From: a virus
IMG/VR virus record: IMGVR_UViG_3300021376_000357
Span: 1-23,844 of that record
Length of the DNA: 23,844 bases
Direction: 5' to 3' (one strand)
Shown here piece after piece: positions 6,254 through 13,061 of this stretch. Position numbers and translations under genes: made by a program. Under the pieces are notes generated by a model. It worked only from the letters and a program-made list of their open reading frames with translations. It searched no databases and was not told the origin of the DNA. The stretch's first letter is position 1; the number at the start of each line of letters is the position of its first letter.

Positions 6254-6697
6254 CTAGTTTAATTCCTCCTCAATCGCTTCTAGCAATGTTTGGCTTATCT
6301 CCTCATTTAACATTGCCTTCCATTCTTCATCGCCTTTGAAGCTGCCTATTTCATTAAGCAAATGAAGGGCGTCTGAAATGCGAGTGGCATCCATCAAAGC
6401 CGAACAAGCGCCATCAACGTGGTTGTCTTGAAATAGCTGGTCAATGGAAAGGATGTGATGCTCAAACCACTTGCCGAGGGAGAACATGGCAAGTTGCCTG
6501 TAGGTCTCATCCCCAAACTCATCAACCAGCTTTTCGACAGTTTTCGCAAGGGCAGGCGGCAGTCCAACAACGCCTGGATCACTTAAATGGTCGTTAACGC
6601 TGGCAGACACTGCCATGCGCCTGCCTTGTTTCGCGATTGCTGTTTGACGCAGGAAATCATTAACTGTGGAAAAATCGTCCAATGAGAGGAAAATCAA
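6254..6697 (-). CDS. Hypothetical acidic helical protein (147 aa)
   Basis: All-helical acidic protein of unknown function. The longest frame starts at a TTG (6697). An ATG at 6616 (MAVSASVNDHL) preceded by AAGGCAGG is an alternative and would give 120 residues. Segments such as PPALAKTVEKLVDEFGDETYRQLAM and the C-terminal EISQTLLEAIEEELN look like amphipathic helices. It lies 33 bases downstream of the HTH gene and is probably co-transcribed with it. Confidence 0.75.
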   Translation of the reverse strand: MIFLSLDDFSTVNDFLRQTAIAKQGRRMAVSASVNDHLSDPGVVGLPPALAKTVEKLVDEFGDETYRQLAMFSLGKWFEHHILSIDQLFQDNHVDGACSALMDATRISDALHLLNEIGSFKGDEEWKAMLNEEISQTLLEAIEEELN

Positions 6698-6730
6698 CTA
6701 ATGGCAGTCTGTTTAAGACTAATCCTATTG

Positions 6731-7477
6731 TCAATAGTCGTCTTCATTAATTGTTTGTAAAGGCATGGTTTCAGGCCATACCTCCTGCTCTGTTTCAGGA
6801 TCAAAGCTGATAGTTTGAGCAGAAGCAGGGAGCGCATGCTCCCTGCGTTCTTCCGTGGCTTTGGCTTCTTTTTCTTTTTCAATGGTGGAAGAAAGGTCTT
6901 GCAGGAACTTTCTATAGCTTGTATCTTGCTGCTCAACGGGCTTGGCCTCATTAAGGCCAAGCAGCTTAGCCTGCTCCACGAGGCTGCTCTTGGCAACAGT
7001 CAGGAACGATGCATCACCAGCACTTTCTTCAATCTTGATGGTTTGCTTATCGTTGCCGTTGCCATCATCGTTGGTGATGATCGTGCGTCTACGCTTACTG
7101 GCTTCAAAGCTTTGCAAGGCCATCTCCTTAAGGTCCATTTGTTCCTTAAGCAGCCGTGCCCGATGCGTGTCCTGATTCTTTAAGATTTCTTCTGTGTAAA
7201 GCAGGCGATTAAATTTCCTATCACCATTGACAGTCTCCTTGCTGAGCTTCAAGACATTCGCAATCTGACGATTGCTCATGGATGCCGCAAGCAATTCTTG
7301 CACCATCCATCGCCTAAGGCCAAGCATTTCCTTGCTGTAGCCAGTAGATCCACCAGTTGATTTTGTATCACGAACAGCTTCAAACTGATGCTCAGAAATA
7401 CCAGCTTTTGACAAAGCTTTTAAAGCATATTCTTGCTCTTCTTCTGGCGTGCTAAATTCAACTTCGGGACGTGGCAT
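6731..7477 (-). CDS. HTH protein, possible small terminase subunit
   Basis: 248 residues. A helix-turn-helix is visible at about residues 60-90: ELLAASMSNRQIANVLKLSK followed by ETVNGDRKF, the pattern of a resolvase/sigma-like HTH. Long charged helices follow (residues 95-130) and then a disordered acidic C-terminus rich in Glu/Gln. N-terminal HTH plus central coiled-coil and flexible tail is the usual layout of phage small terminase subunits, which bind pac/cos DNA. No large terminase follows, so a regulator is equally possible. It belongs to the long minus-strand operon of small genes. Confidence 0.8.
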   Translation of the reverse strand: MPRPEVEFSTPEEEQEYALKALSKAGISEHQFEAVRDTKSTGGSTGYSKEMLGLRRWMVQELLAASMSNRQIANVLKLSKETVNGDRKFNRLLYTEEILKNQDTHRARLLKEQMDLKEMALQSFEASKRRRTIITNDDGNGNDKQTIKIEESAGDASFLTVAKSSLVEQAKLLGLNEAKPVEQQDTSYRKFLQDLSSTIEKEKEAKATEERREHALPASAQTISFDPETEQEVWPETMPLQTINEDDY

Positions 7478-7491
7478 GCAACAGAGAATAA

Positions 7492-7665
7492 CTATTCTCG
7501 CATTGTATCTCCTTTTCCTTCCAATGTTCTTACAAGCAATTCAGTGAAGCGTTCCATTTTGGAGGCGGCCACAGCCGCTGGATAGCAATTAATTGCTTCT
7601 TTCAATGAACACAGTTCCAACCATTCCTCATCAGAAAGCATTGGCGATTTTGGTTCATTAGGCAT
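7492..7665 (-). CDS. Hypothetical protein (57 aa)
   Basis: Small helical protein beginning MPNEPKSPMLSDEEW. The ATG at 7665 is chosen because the 48-residue upstream gene ends at 7658, giving a short overlap; an open extension to 7710 would lie inside that gene. It has two predicted helices (WLELCSLKEAINCY and MERFTELLVRTL). It lies 14 bases upstream of the HTH gene start. No known family. Confidence 0.6.
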   Translation of the reverse strand: MPNEPKSPMLSDEEWLELCSLKEAINCYPAAVAASKMERFTELLVRTLEGKGDTMRE

Positions 7666-7804
7666 GAAGGTCATGACGAAGCAAAGCAATGGCGTGGAAG
7701 ATTCCTGCAAAGAGGGCGGCGCCTATAGCGCCGCTAGTGAGAGCCACCCTGATTTCGTGCTGACGAATTTTGTCGTCAATGAGACGCTCTATATCGTCAG
7801 GCAT
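7658..7804 (-). CDS. Small single-pass membrane protein (48 aa)
   Basis: Read from the minus strand between two neighbours. It begins MPDDIERLIDDKIRQHEIR, a charged amphipathic helix, followed by one membrane segment (VALTSGAIGAALFAGIFHAI) and a short tail. Start and stop fit the spacing of the adjacent genes: five bases after the gene at 7810-8043 and an eight-base overlap with the next gene. It could anchor a complex to the membrane. A holin is conceivable, but it lies far from the lysis genes. Confidence 0.65.
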   Translation of the reverse strand: MPDDIERLIDDKIRQHEIRVALTSGAIGAALFAGIFHAIALLRHDLHA

Positions 7805-7809
7805 GATCT

Positions 7810-8043
7810 TCACTGTTCTTGCTTCTCTGTGGCAAAGTCTTTGTCAATCAATTGCTTGATTTCATCTAGGCTAGAGCGCCAATGGCGCTCTCCATTGCCA
7901 TCTTTGGCTCCGTAGAGAGTACGGGCCGCTGGTTGCGGCCCTTTCTTCGGAGAGGAGAAACCGTAGTGAAGAACTGGCTGGATCTCCACGCCATTATGTT
8001 CCAACAAGGGCAGTTTGTCTATAGCCTTAGGAGGATTAAGCAT
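7810..8043 (-). CDS. Hypothetical protein (77 aa)
   Basis: Unknown. The first part looks beta-rich (LPLLEHNGVEIQPVLHYGFS), the middle is a Pro/Gly-rich linker, and the C-terminus is a charged helix (SSLDEIKQLIDKDFATEKQEQ). It starts at the only in-frame ATG, 25 bases after the end of a possible small gene. Part of the minus-strand operon. Confidence 0.6.
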   Translation of the reverse strand: MLNPPKAIDKLPLLEHNGVEIQPVLHYGFSSPKKGPQPAARTLYGAKDGNGERHWRSSLDEIKQLIDKDFATEKQEQ

Positions 8044-8068
8044 TGTTTAGAAACTAATCTTTGCAATG

Positions 8069-8239
8069 CTAAGAAAGGTTTTTCTTTTGGAAGGCTGGTT
8101 TGGCCTTCCGCTGGAACCGTTCCGCCCTTGGGGGCTCCACTCTGGCTTGAGCGGCCTTGCGGAGGTTTATGGCCTCGCTGGAAAGCTGAGTGCAGGATTT
8201 TGGTTGCGCTCGGGACTTTCCGTGACCAGCATACTCCAT
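8069..8239 (-). CDS. Possible small basic protein (56 aa)
   Basis: Tentative. From the ATG at 8239 the frame gives a lysine/arginine-rich protein with helical segments (SSEAINLRKAAQARVEPP) and a very basic C-terminus. A competing frame in the same stretch gives a less natural sequence, and the opposite strand is also open, so coding status is not settled. Basic proteins of this size in phages often bind nucleic acid. Confidence 0.4.
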   Translation of the reverse strand: MEYAGHGKSRAQPKSCTQLSSEAINLRKAAQARVEPPRAERFQRKAKPAFQKKNLS

Positions 8240-8281
8240 GGCCGCAAGCGTCTTTGTGACACTCTTGCCATTGTCACATGG

Positions 8282-8416
8282 TCACCAACCAAAACCTTGT
8301 CCACCACTGAACTGAGGCTCCTGCTGCTCCTCCTCTTCTTCAATTAAGTCTTCTTGAACGGGCTCCTCAAGAAACGGCCCCTTGGCCGTTTCGTCCTCTT
8401 GCCAAATAATTTTCAC
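8282..8416 (-). CDS. Possible small acidic protein (44 aa, GTG start)
   Basis: Reading from GTG 8416 gives a very acidic protein (KIIWQEDETAKGPF, then a run of glutamates) ending GGQGFGW. The acidic tract and aromatic tail look protein-like. It follows directly after a weak terminator-like hairpin and would be the first gene of the 8416-5491 operon. The GTG start and small size keep confidence moderate. Confidence 0.5.
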   Translation of the reverse strand: MKIIWQEDETAKGPFLEEPVQEDLIEEEEEQQEPQFSGGQGFGW

Positions 8417-8420
8417 AGTA

Positions 8421-8442
8421 AAAAAGCGCCTTAAACAGCGCC
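8421..8442 (-). terminator. Weak terminator-like hairpin downstream of the primase-helicase
   Basis: On the minus strand GGCGC, an eight-base loop and GCGCT form a short stem (with a G-U pair) followed by a T run. The stem is only 4-5 bp, so termination is probably partial, letting some transcription pass from the primase-helicase gene into the small-gene operon. Confidence 0.45.
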
Positions 8443-8491
8443 AATAATTTGCTTCTATAGTTTAATTAGTCGTCCGCTGCGGTAGGCGACG

Positions 8492-8515
8492 GGGAGGCTA
8501 GTTACAGAGCCTCCC
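8492..8515. repeat. 8-bp perfect hairpin after the primase-helicase gene
   Basis: GGGAGGCT and AGCCTCCC form a perfect stem with an eight-base loop, 12 bases after the stop codon at 8527. There is no T run. It may protect the 3' end of the mRNA or work together with the weak terminator hairpin downstream. Confidence 0.5.
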
Positions 8516-8526
8516 TCACCATTTCG

Positions 8527-10515
8527 CTAAAACCAAATATCATCTTCTTTTTCCTCACTAAACCATTCCTCTTCTTTATGCATTGAAGGAACAATGGAAT
8601 TAGCGGGAGCTGCAGGGCTATAGTCCCATGCGTGGTACAAACGAGTGCGTTCACCATTTGGCCCCACATTGAAGCTGCTGGCAATCAGCCCTTGACGGCG
8701 AGCTTGTTCGGCCAAGCGCCCAGCAAGGCTGGAATCCATGCCAGAGACAAACATGCCCAACTGTTTTCTATCGAAGCGTTCATGGCGATTGCTTTCAATC
8801 TTCTGAATAATCTTCTCCAGTTCTTCGCGGCCCCCGTTCACGGGGCCGTTATAGTACCAGCCATAAGTGGCAGGGTCGCGGACAATATAGTGTTTACCAG
8901 CTAGTCCGCTACGACTCTTGGTCCATTCAAAGACAAACTGACTCGTGTCGTAATTTTGATCTTGACGATACAGCTTGACCACTTCGCTCACATTGGCCTC
9001 AAAGCTAGAACTGTCGCGAATGCCACCGCTTTTATTTAAATGGTGGAGTATGACGATGCTGCATTCGTATTGATTGGCAATGTCACGCAGTTCGTAGATG
9101 CAATTGCCTGCATCACTTTTTATTAAGTCAACGTCCATTCCAGCCAAACAACTGGTAAGGCTATCAATCATTACCAATTGCGGGCGATTCTTCTTGATGT
9201 GGTCATGAAGCTGAGGAATGTTAACGAAACGAAAGCGTTCAATAAAACCAATGTCCCCCAAGTCCAGCAGGGGATGATCGTGGTAGCCAATGATTTGCAT
9301 TTTCTCTGCTGCGTCTACTGTCGGCTCATCACATTGAATAATGAGAGCTTTTCCTTTTTGGCAGCGGCGTTTGCTCCAGGGTGTGCCGGTGGCAACGTGC
9401 AATGCCCAGTTGTACAAAAGCGTTGATTTGCCGCTTCCAGGAGCCGCTGCAAGCAACATGACGCTGCTTTCGGGAAGGATGCCTGCAATGGTCCATTTGC
9501 GTGCATCTTCTGACATGGCAATGGTCTTAGCGTCCATCACCTCCAGTTCTTCACGGCCATGTACGCGGGCCTTTGCCTCTATTAATAGCTTCTCCACCTC
9601 ACTGGCTGTCATTTTGAGGTCGTGAGTGGAAAGCCATTCGCGGGCTTCAAAAGCAACTTTGGTGTCGTTGCCATAAAGCCCGATCATGCGTTCAAATGTA
9701 CCAATCACTTCTTCGTAGGACGGGCGGCCATCGCGGCCCTCATGCCTGCTCCTAGAAACAATAGAAGATAAACATAATGTTAAGTCGGCACCATCGTCCA
9801 ACCAGTCGCCAATGTCGTAACCACCATTTTGCGGCAAGCTCTCCCATTCAAAATTGTCAGGGTCTGCATATAACCATTGACATCCAGGATTGTCCCCCGC
9901 CACCTCTCGCATGAGCGCAACGCCAGGCTCGTCACGATCTGGACACAGGACAATCTCATTGTTACGAAATAATAAGCTGTAGTCTGCGTTACTACGGTAC
10001 TGACCGCTACCCCCGAGAAACGTAACGCTGGGTAGCCCTATTTCCCATAATTTATCGCAGCACAATTCGCCCTCCACGATAAAAATAGGAAGCTTATTTT
10101 CTTTTGAAAAAACTAAAGCTTCTTTATATCGGTAGGGAAGGATGGACTTGCGTATTTCATCGGTGATTGATTTACGCTTGGGGGATGAATGGGCGACAGT
10201 TGGGTAGTCTTGATGAATGCTTTTTTTACCATTGCTATCATCCCGCACCACCTGCAAAACGCTGTCGCCATCACGGTTTTGGTAGTTGAATGTATATTTC
10301 TGGAACGGCCTCATTGGCCGTTCCCAGCGTTGTAAGGGGGCTAACGCATTGCGAATTTCAGCACGATGCTTGGGACTGTCATCATTAAAACAATTGTAAG
10401 CGCCTGTGGTCTTGTTAATGGAGAAGTCATTGCCGCCGCAGGCGGGGCAAATAAATTTACCTGCATGCTCGCTCGGTTCTAGCTTGGCTAGGTGGTCAAG
10501 AATCGAAAACGCCAT
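8527..10515 (-). CDS. Primase-helicase fusion (zinc finger, TOPRIM, RecA-like ATPase)
   Basis: 662-residue replication protein. The N-terminus has a CHC2-like zinc region (CPACGG at 23-28, C42). The TOPRIM domain shows FIVEGE (145-150) and CPDRDEPG (191-198), the metal-binding acidic motifs of DnaG-type primases. The C-terminal half is a RepA/AAA_25 RecA-like ATPase: Walker A APGSGKST (358-365), Walker B LVMIDSL (447-453) and a HH pair (491-492). It should prime and unwind phage DNA, as T7 gp4 does, although its ATPase is of the RepA rather than the DnaB type. The C-terminus (560-662) may be a winged-helix-like region and ends acidic. It starts at the ATG at 10515 in the divergent intergenic region. 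Confidence 0.92.
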   Translation of the reverse strand: MAFSILDHLAKLEPSEHAGKFICPACGGNDFSINKTTGAYNCFNDDSPKHRAEIRNALAPLQRWERPMRPFQKYTFNYQNRDGDSVLQVVRDDSNGKKSIHQDYPTVAHSSPKRKSITDEIRKSILPYRYKEALVFSKENKLPIFIVEGELCCDKLWEIGLPSVTFLGGSGQYRSNADYSLLFRNNEIVLCPDRDEPGVALMREVAGDNPGCQWLYADPDNFEWESLPQNGGYDIGDWLDDGADLTLCLSSIVSRSRHEGRDGRPSYEEVIGTFERMIGLYGNDTKVAFEAREWLSTHDLKMTASEVEKLLIEAKARVHGREELEVMDAKTIAMSEDARKWTIAGILPESSVMLLAAAPGSGKSTLLYNWALHVATGTPWSKRRCQKGKALIIQCDEPTVDAAEKMQIIGYHDHPLLDLGDIGFIERFRFVNIPQLHDHIKKNRPQLVMIDSLTSCLAGMDVDLIKSDAGNCIYELRDIANQYECSIVILHHLNKSGGIRDSSSFEANVSEVVKLYRQDQNYDTSQFVFEWTKSRSGLAGKHYIVRDPATYGWYYNGPVNGGREELEKIIQKIESNRHERFDRKQLGMFVSGMDSSLAGRLAEQARRQGLIASSFNVGPNGERTRLYHAWDYSPAAPANSIVPSMHKEEEWFSEEKEDDIWF

Positions 10516-10714
10516 AGAGGACCGTTGGTTTCGGCGGTTCTAACAGGTAAATAGGCACTTGTGATGTCTGCCACGTTTCTTAATAGTTTTTCCAAAACTC
10601 CTTAATGGCATCTTTAGGAAGCAAGGTTGACGGCTCCAAATCGGGCATTAGTGTGGCCCTGTTGTACATGTATGACTTTGCTCCGTCCGCATGAAAATCC
10701 AGGATTACGGGGAG
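10516..10714. promoter_or_regulatory. Divergent control region between the two main transcription blocks
   Basis: Transcription switches from leftward (primase-helicase) to rightward (recombination operon) here. For the rightward operon TATGAC at 10671-10676 is a possible -10, with only a poor -35. For the leftward gene no clear box is seen. A short minus-strand frame from 10672 to 10580 (starting MYNRATLMPDLEPS) reads like protein and may be a tiny gene upstream of the primase; it is not called because it leaves little promoter space. The first rightward gene encodes a ribbon-helix-helix protein that could act here. Confidence 0.4.
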
Positions 10715-10960
10715 ATGAAGAAAGGGAGGCACCTCAGTTTGACCGACACCGCCTTCAACCATCTCAACAACATTGCCCATGAGGCTCGCCTTTCAAAAAG
10801 CGAAACCCTCGAACGCTTAATTCGCTCCACGCCAGTCTGGGAAGGCAATGCCACTCTTTCCGAGGGCGCTTTTTCCTTGATTGAAGACTACGCTGCCTTA
10901 ATTGGCAAATCTCCTAATTTCTCAATGGACACCTTCATCGATGAAAGTTTCACAGCTTAA
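10715..10960 (+). CDS. Ribbon-helix-helix-type DNA-binding protein (81 aa)
   Basis: The segment HLSLTDTAFNHLNNIA followed by LSKSETLERLIRST has the strand-helix-helix layout and the S-x-S-E-x-[LI]-E-R-x-[IR] signature of Arc/MetJ-like repressors. A second half (LSEGAFSLIEDYAALIGKSP) looks like a degenerate repeat of the same unit. ATG 10715 is chosen because the protein then begins at the beta strand; ATG 10691 adds eight residues. It is first in the rightward operon and sits beside the divergent control region, so autoregulation or control of early genes is likely but unproven. Confidence 0.75.
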   Translation: MKKGRHLSLTDTAFNHLNNIAHEARLSKSETLERLIRSTPVWEGNATLSEGAFSLIEDYAALIGKSPNFSMDTFIDESFTA

Positions 10961-11195
10961 AATCGCTGCCGAACAATTCATGATTCTCCATGGTGATGGG
11001 GAAGTTGAATTGTGCTGGGAAGAAGGATGCTTCATTGAAGGATATTTGTCGGAGCATTTAGAAACCATCAATGATGCTCGCATCGTTCCTGACTGGCCCC
11101 TCCCTGGTTGTTCTCTCCTCTATCAAAACGAAGAGATTGAACAAAAGCTCGTGCTGTTCTATGGAGAGGAAAGTCCTCTCAAAACTAAAAAATGA
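10941..11195 (+). CDS. Hypothetical protein (84 aa)
   Basis: Acidic protein beginning MKVSQLKIAAEQFMILHGDG. The ATG at 10941 gives a 20-base overlap with the upstream gene; the frame is open further, but that stretch lies inside the RHH gene. Its stop overlaps the ATG of the annealing protein (ATGA), so it is translated with the recombination genes. The sequence looks like a small alpha/beta domain (EVELCWEEGCFIEGYL, then KLVLFYG). No family is recognised. Confidence 0.7.
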   Translation: MKVSQLKIAAEQFMILHGDGEVELCWEEGCFIEGYLSEHLETINDARIVPDWPLPGCSLLYQNEEIEQKLVLFYGEESPLKTKK

Positions 11196-12127
11196 CCTCC
11201 TCTTTACACACCTACGCCCTTTATTCCCCCGCTCCGTCCAAAATGGAAGACACCGCCAAACAGGCCATGCTAGATCGCTACAACGGCGTTTTTGCTCCGT
11301 TGGAGATCAGTGCTGAAGCTTTTAAAGCTGCTTATGACACCCCTGACATTGGTGCCCACATTGAAAAAGACTACAAGGGCCTTTCTTATCTTTCCTGGCC
11401 GTTTGCCTTCCGCTACCTCAAGGAGCATTTTCCTTCGATTTATGTGGCTTTTGAGGAGAAGACCATCGGTGAGGTGGTTTTTGGCGGCCCTGGCTATTAC
11501 TATCTTCGTCCTTATCTTACGGACGGCATTCGTCGTACTGCTGCTCTTGTATTTCCTGTAATGGACAGGAAACACAATGCCATTCAACAATTAGATGGTC
11601 GTGCCATTTCTGACAACTGCCAACGTGCCAGTGTTAAAGCAATTGCTACGTTTACGGGCTTGGGTCTTCGCCTTTATGCAGGGGAAGACATTCCAAAAGA
11701 AGACAATGCAAAGCCAGCCCGTCCCGCTCTTCAACAAGACGCTCCAAGAGAGGCTGGAGCAAAAGTATCAGCTCCGTCTACTGTTGTGGCTAGCGAAACA
11801 ACTAGCGACAAAGCCGAAGTTTTCGATGCAAAATCCTCTCTTGTAGCCTTCTGTAAAGCCAATCCATTTGGCTATGAAGATGAGCAGCGCAGCATGACCG
11901 CAGGCAAGATGGCCCTTGAAGCCCTTGGCATGTCTCGTGCCACGGAAATCAAAGACATTGTTGCCTTTAAGAATGTCGTTACGGGCATGCTCACGGCATG
12001 GACGAAGGAGCAAGGGCTGCGGATTACCAAAGTGGCAATGAAAGGCGAAATGGACGCCATTACATCGTGCTCTTCTGTTGAGGAGATGATCAAAGTGGCA
12101 GAGGCCTTTGTGGCAAAAAAGCAATAG
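11192..12127 (+). CDS. Single-strand annealing protein, DUF1071 family (Rad52-like)
   Basis: 311 residues. It carries the conserved pattern of DUF1071 phage annealing proteins: YLSWPFAFRYLKEHFPS (66-82), a strand-rich centre with FPVMDRKHNA (121-130), then ISDNCQRASVKAIATFTGLG (139-158) and LYAGEDIP (161-168). These proteins anneal complementary strands during phage replication and recombination. The middle (170-215) is a flexible linker, and the C-terminal 100 residues form a separate helical domain that may bind partners. A PD-(D/E)XK exonuclease lies downstream in the same operon, matching the usual exonuclease/annealing pair (lambda Exo/Beta type). Confidence 0.88.
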   Translation: MTSSLHTYALYSPAPSKMEDTAKQAMLDRYNGVFAPLEISAEAFKAAYDTPDIGAHIEKDYKGLSYLSWPFAFRYLKEHFPSIYVAFEEKTIGEVVFGGPGYYYLRPYLTDGIRRTAALVFPVMDRKHNAIQQLDGRAISDNCQRASVKAIATFTGLGLRLYAGEDIPKEDNAKPARPALQQDAPREAGAKVSAPSTVVASETTSDKAEVFDAKSSLVAFCKANPFGYEDEQRSMTAGKMALEALGMSRATEIKDIVAFKNVVTGMLTAWTKEQGLRITKVAMKGEMDAITSCSSVEEMIKVAEAFVAKKQ

Positions 12128-12129
12128 AT

Positions 12130-12228
12130 GTGGCAGTGGCCAACATTGAGCGGGTCTTTAATGGCAAATTATGTCTTGATACTAATGGCTTTCCCATCAC
12201 TGATCCTTGCATTTCTTTTAGCCAATGA
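12130..12228 (+). CDS. Possible micro-protein (32 aa)
   Basis: Tentative. The roughly 180 bases between the annealing gene and the next clear start contain two overlapping frames. From GTG 12130 the sequence reads ANIERVFNGKLCLDTNGFPI and ends ISFSQ, with natural composition. The alternative, ATG 12128 to 12304 (58 residues), is very hydrophobic and could be a two-pass membrane protein, but it may be an artefact of T-rich sequence. A nine-codon frame (12225-12254) follows the first by an ATGA overlap. I prefer the GTG frame but cannot decide. Confidence 0.3.
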   Translation: MAVANIERVFNGKLCLDTNGFPITDPCISFSQ

Positions 12229-12311
12229 TCATCTTGGACTGGTTCTCTCGCTAGGTTTTTATGCCTCATTTTGTTCCTCCTATCACGTCTGCTCCTTTTC
12301 CTGACTTCCCA

Positions 12312-12506
12312 ATGAGCACTTACCAGTTCAATCACGAAGAGGGGGAGCGTAAAGTATCTGCCTCGTTCGGTGAAAATTATTGCCCTGAAATTGTGGAGAA
12401 TTTCTACTTTTTCTTAGTGGGTTGTGGTTTTAGCCCAGAAACCGTGATTACGGCCATGCAACTAACCATCGATGAGATGCGGTCTGTTGCCACCAATGCT
12501 GACTAA
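12312..12506 (+). CDS. Hypothetical protein (64 aa)
   Basis: Begins MSTYQFNHEEGERKVSASFG at ATG 12312; an upstream ATG (12261) would add a proline-rich stretch that looks non-coding. It is mainly helical at the C-terminus (SPETVITAMQLTIDEM) with a NFYFFLVGCGF hydrophobic patch. The pattern 'W/F..FL.GCGF....V...' recurs in small phage proteins of unknown function. Its end overlaps the next gene by 11 bases. Confidence 0.65.
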   Translation: MSTYQFNHEEGERKVSASFGENYCPEIVENFYFFLVGCGFSPETVITAMQLTIDEMRSVATNAD

Positions 12507-12819
12507 TCATGCACGTCTTATTAAGAAATGCCACGAAGCTTTCTGGAGTTTTCCTGAAGACACGCTTAGCAGTGATAAACGCATTGCTGCTGTGTTTGAA
12601 GCAATTGCTACGGATGAGCTTGTTGACCGTTCTTATCTCGCTCAAATTGCCCGCAAGATCCTCATGCCTGACATCGCAATGTGTGAAGGGGACGACTGCC
12701 CTGTCAAAGAAAATTGCTGGCGTTACATGGCGCCTGCTGATCGCTGGCAAAACCATTTCGCGACGCCTCCGTTTAATGAAGAGGGCTGCGACTATTTCTG
12801 GGACATGAACGAAAAATGA
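12496..12819 (+). CDS. Cysteine-containing hypothetical protein (107 aa), likely zinc-binding
   Basis: Starts MLTNHARLIKKCHEAF at ATG 12496. The C-terminal half has CEGDDCPVKENCWRY (63-77) and GCDYFW (97-102). This makes four cysteines (63, 68, 74, 98) in a spacing that suggests a metal site, with the aromatic 'C-D-Y-F-W' ending seen in several phage hypothetical proteins. The N-terminal half is helical. It is embedded in the recombination operon by overlaps at both ends, so a role in DNA metabolism is plausible but not shown. Confidence 0.75.
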   Translation: MLTNHARLIKKCHEAFWSFPEDTLSSDKRIAAVFEAIATDELVDRSYLAQIARKILMPDIAMCEGDDCPVKENCWRYMAPADRWQNHFATPPFNEEGCDYFWDMNEK

Positions 12820-13061
12820 AAACCATTCTCGTCTTTTCCTGCATTGTATTGGCGCCATTTTCTGCATTGGCCCAAACGTTTCCTATTCAACAGCAAGGAA
12901 GCAGTTGCCCATTGAACTACTACGGTTCGGCTGGTTATTGCGTGCCTTCTTATGGCAATCGCACAAAATGGTCGGTGCCTTTCAATAGTGGCTCATCCTG
13001 TCCCTTAAACACCTACAGGAATGGCAGCTATTGCACTAAGTCTTATGGTTCCCCTTACTAA
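12816..13061 (+). CDS. Secreted Cys/Tyr-rich two-repeat protein (81 aa)
   Basis: A signal peptide (residues 1-20, ILVFSCIVLAPFSALAQ) is followed by two copies of a 20-residue repeat: GSSCPLNYYGSAGYCVPSYG (28-47) and GSSCPLNTYRNGSYCTKSYG (59-78). Each has two cysteines in the same spacing (C-x10-C), suggesting two small disulfide-linked loops. It starts on an ATGA overlap with the previous gene and ends on a TAATG with the exonuclease, so a secreted protein is being made from a DNA-recombination operon. Function is unknown; a periplasmic or cell-surface role, for example superinfection exclusion, is speculation. Confidence 0.8.
   Translation: MKTILVFSCIVLAPFSALAQTFPIQQQGSSCPLNYYGSAGYCVPSYGNRTKWSVPFNSGSSCPLNTYRNGSYCTKSYGSPY

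Noticed and set aside
8066-8347. Plus-strand open frames at 7882-8347
   Set aside because: They run opposite the small minus-strand genes with no start signal; composition is less protein-like than the minus frames.
10580-10780. Minus-strand open frame of 66 codons upstream of the primase
   Set aside because: Most of it overlaps the RHH gene start and the divergent promoter. Only its end (from 10672) reads like protein, so it is mentioned but not called as a gene.
12448-12867. Minus-strand open frame of 139 codons
   Set aside because: Antisense to two overlapping plus-strand genes with conserved cysteine motifs; a shadow of them.
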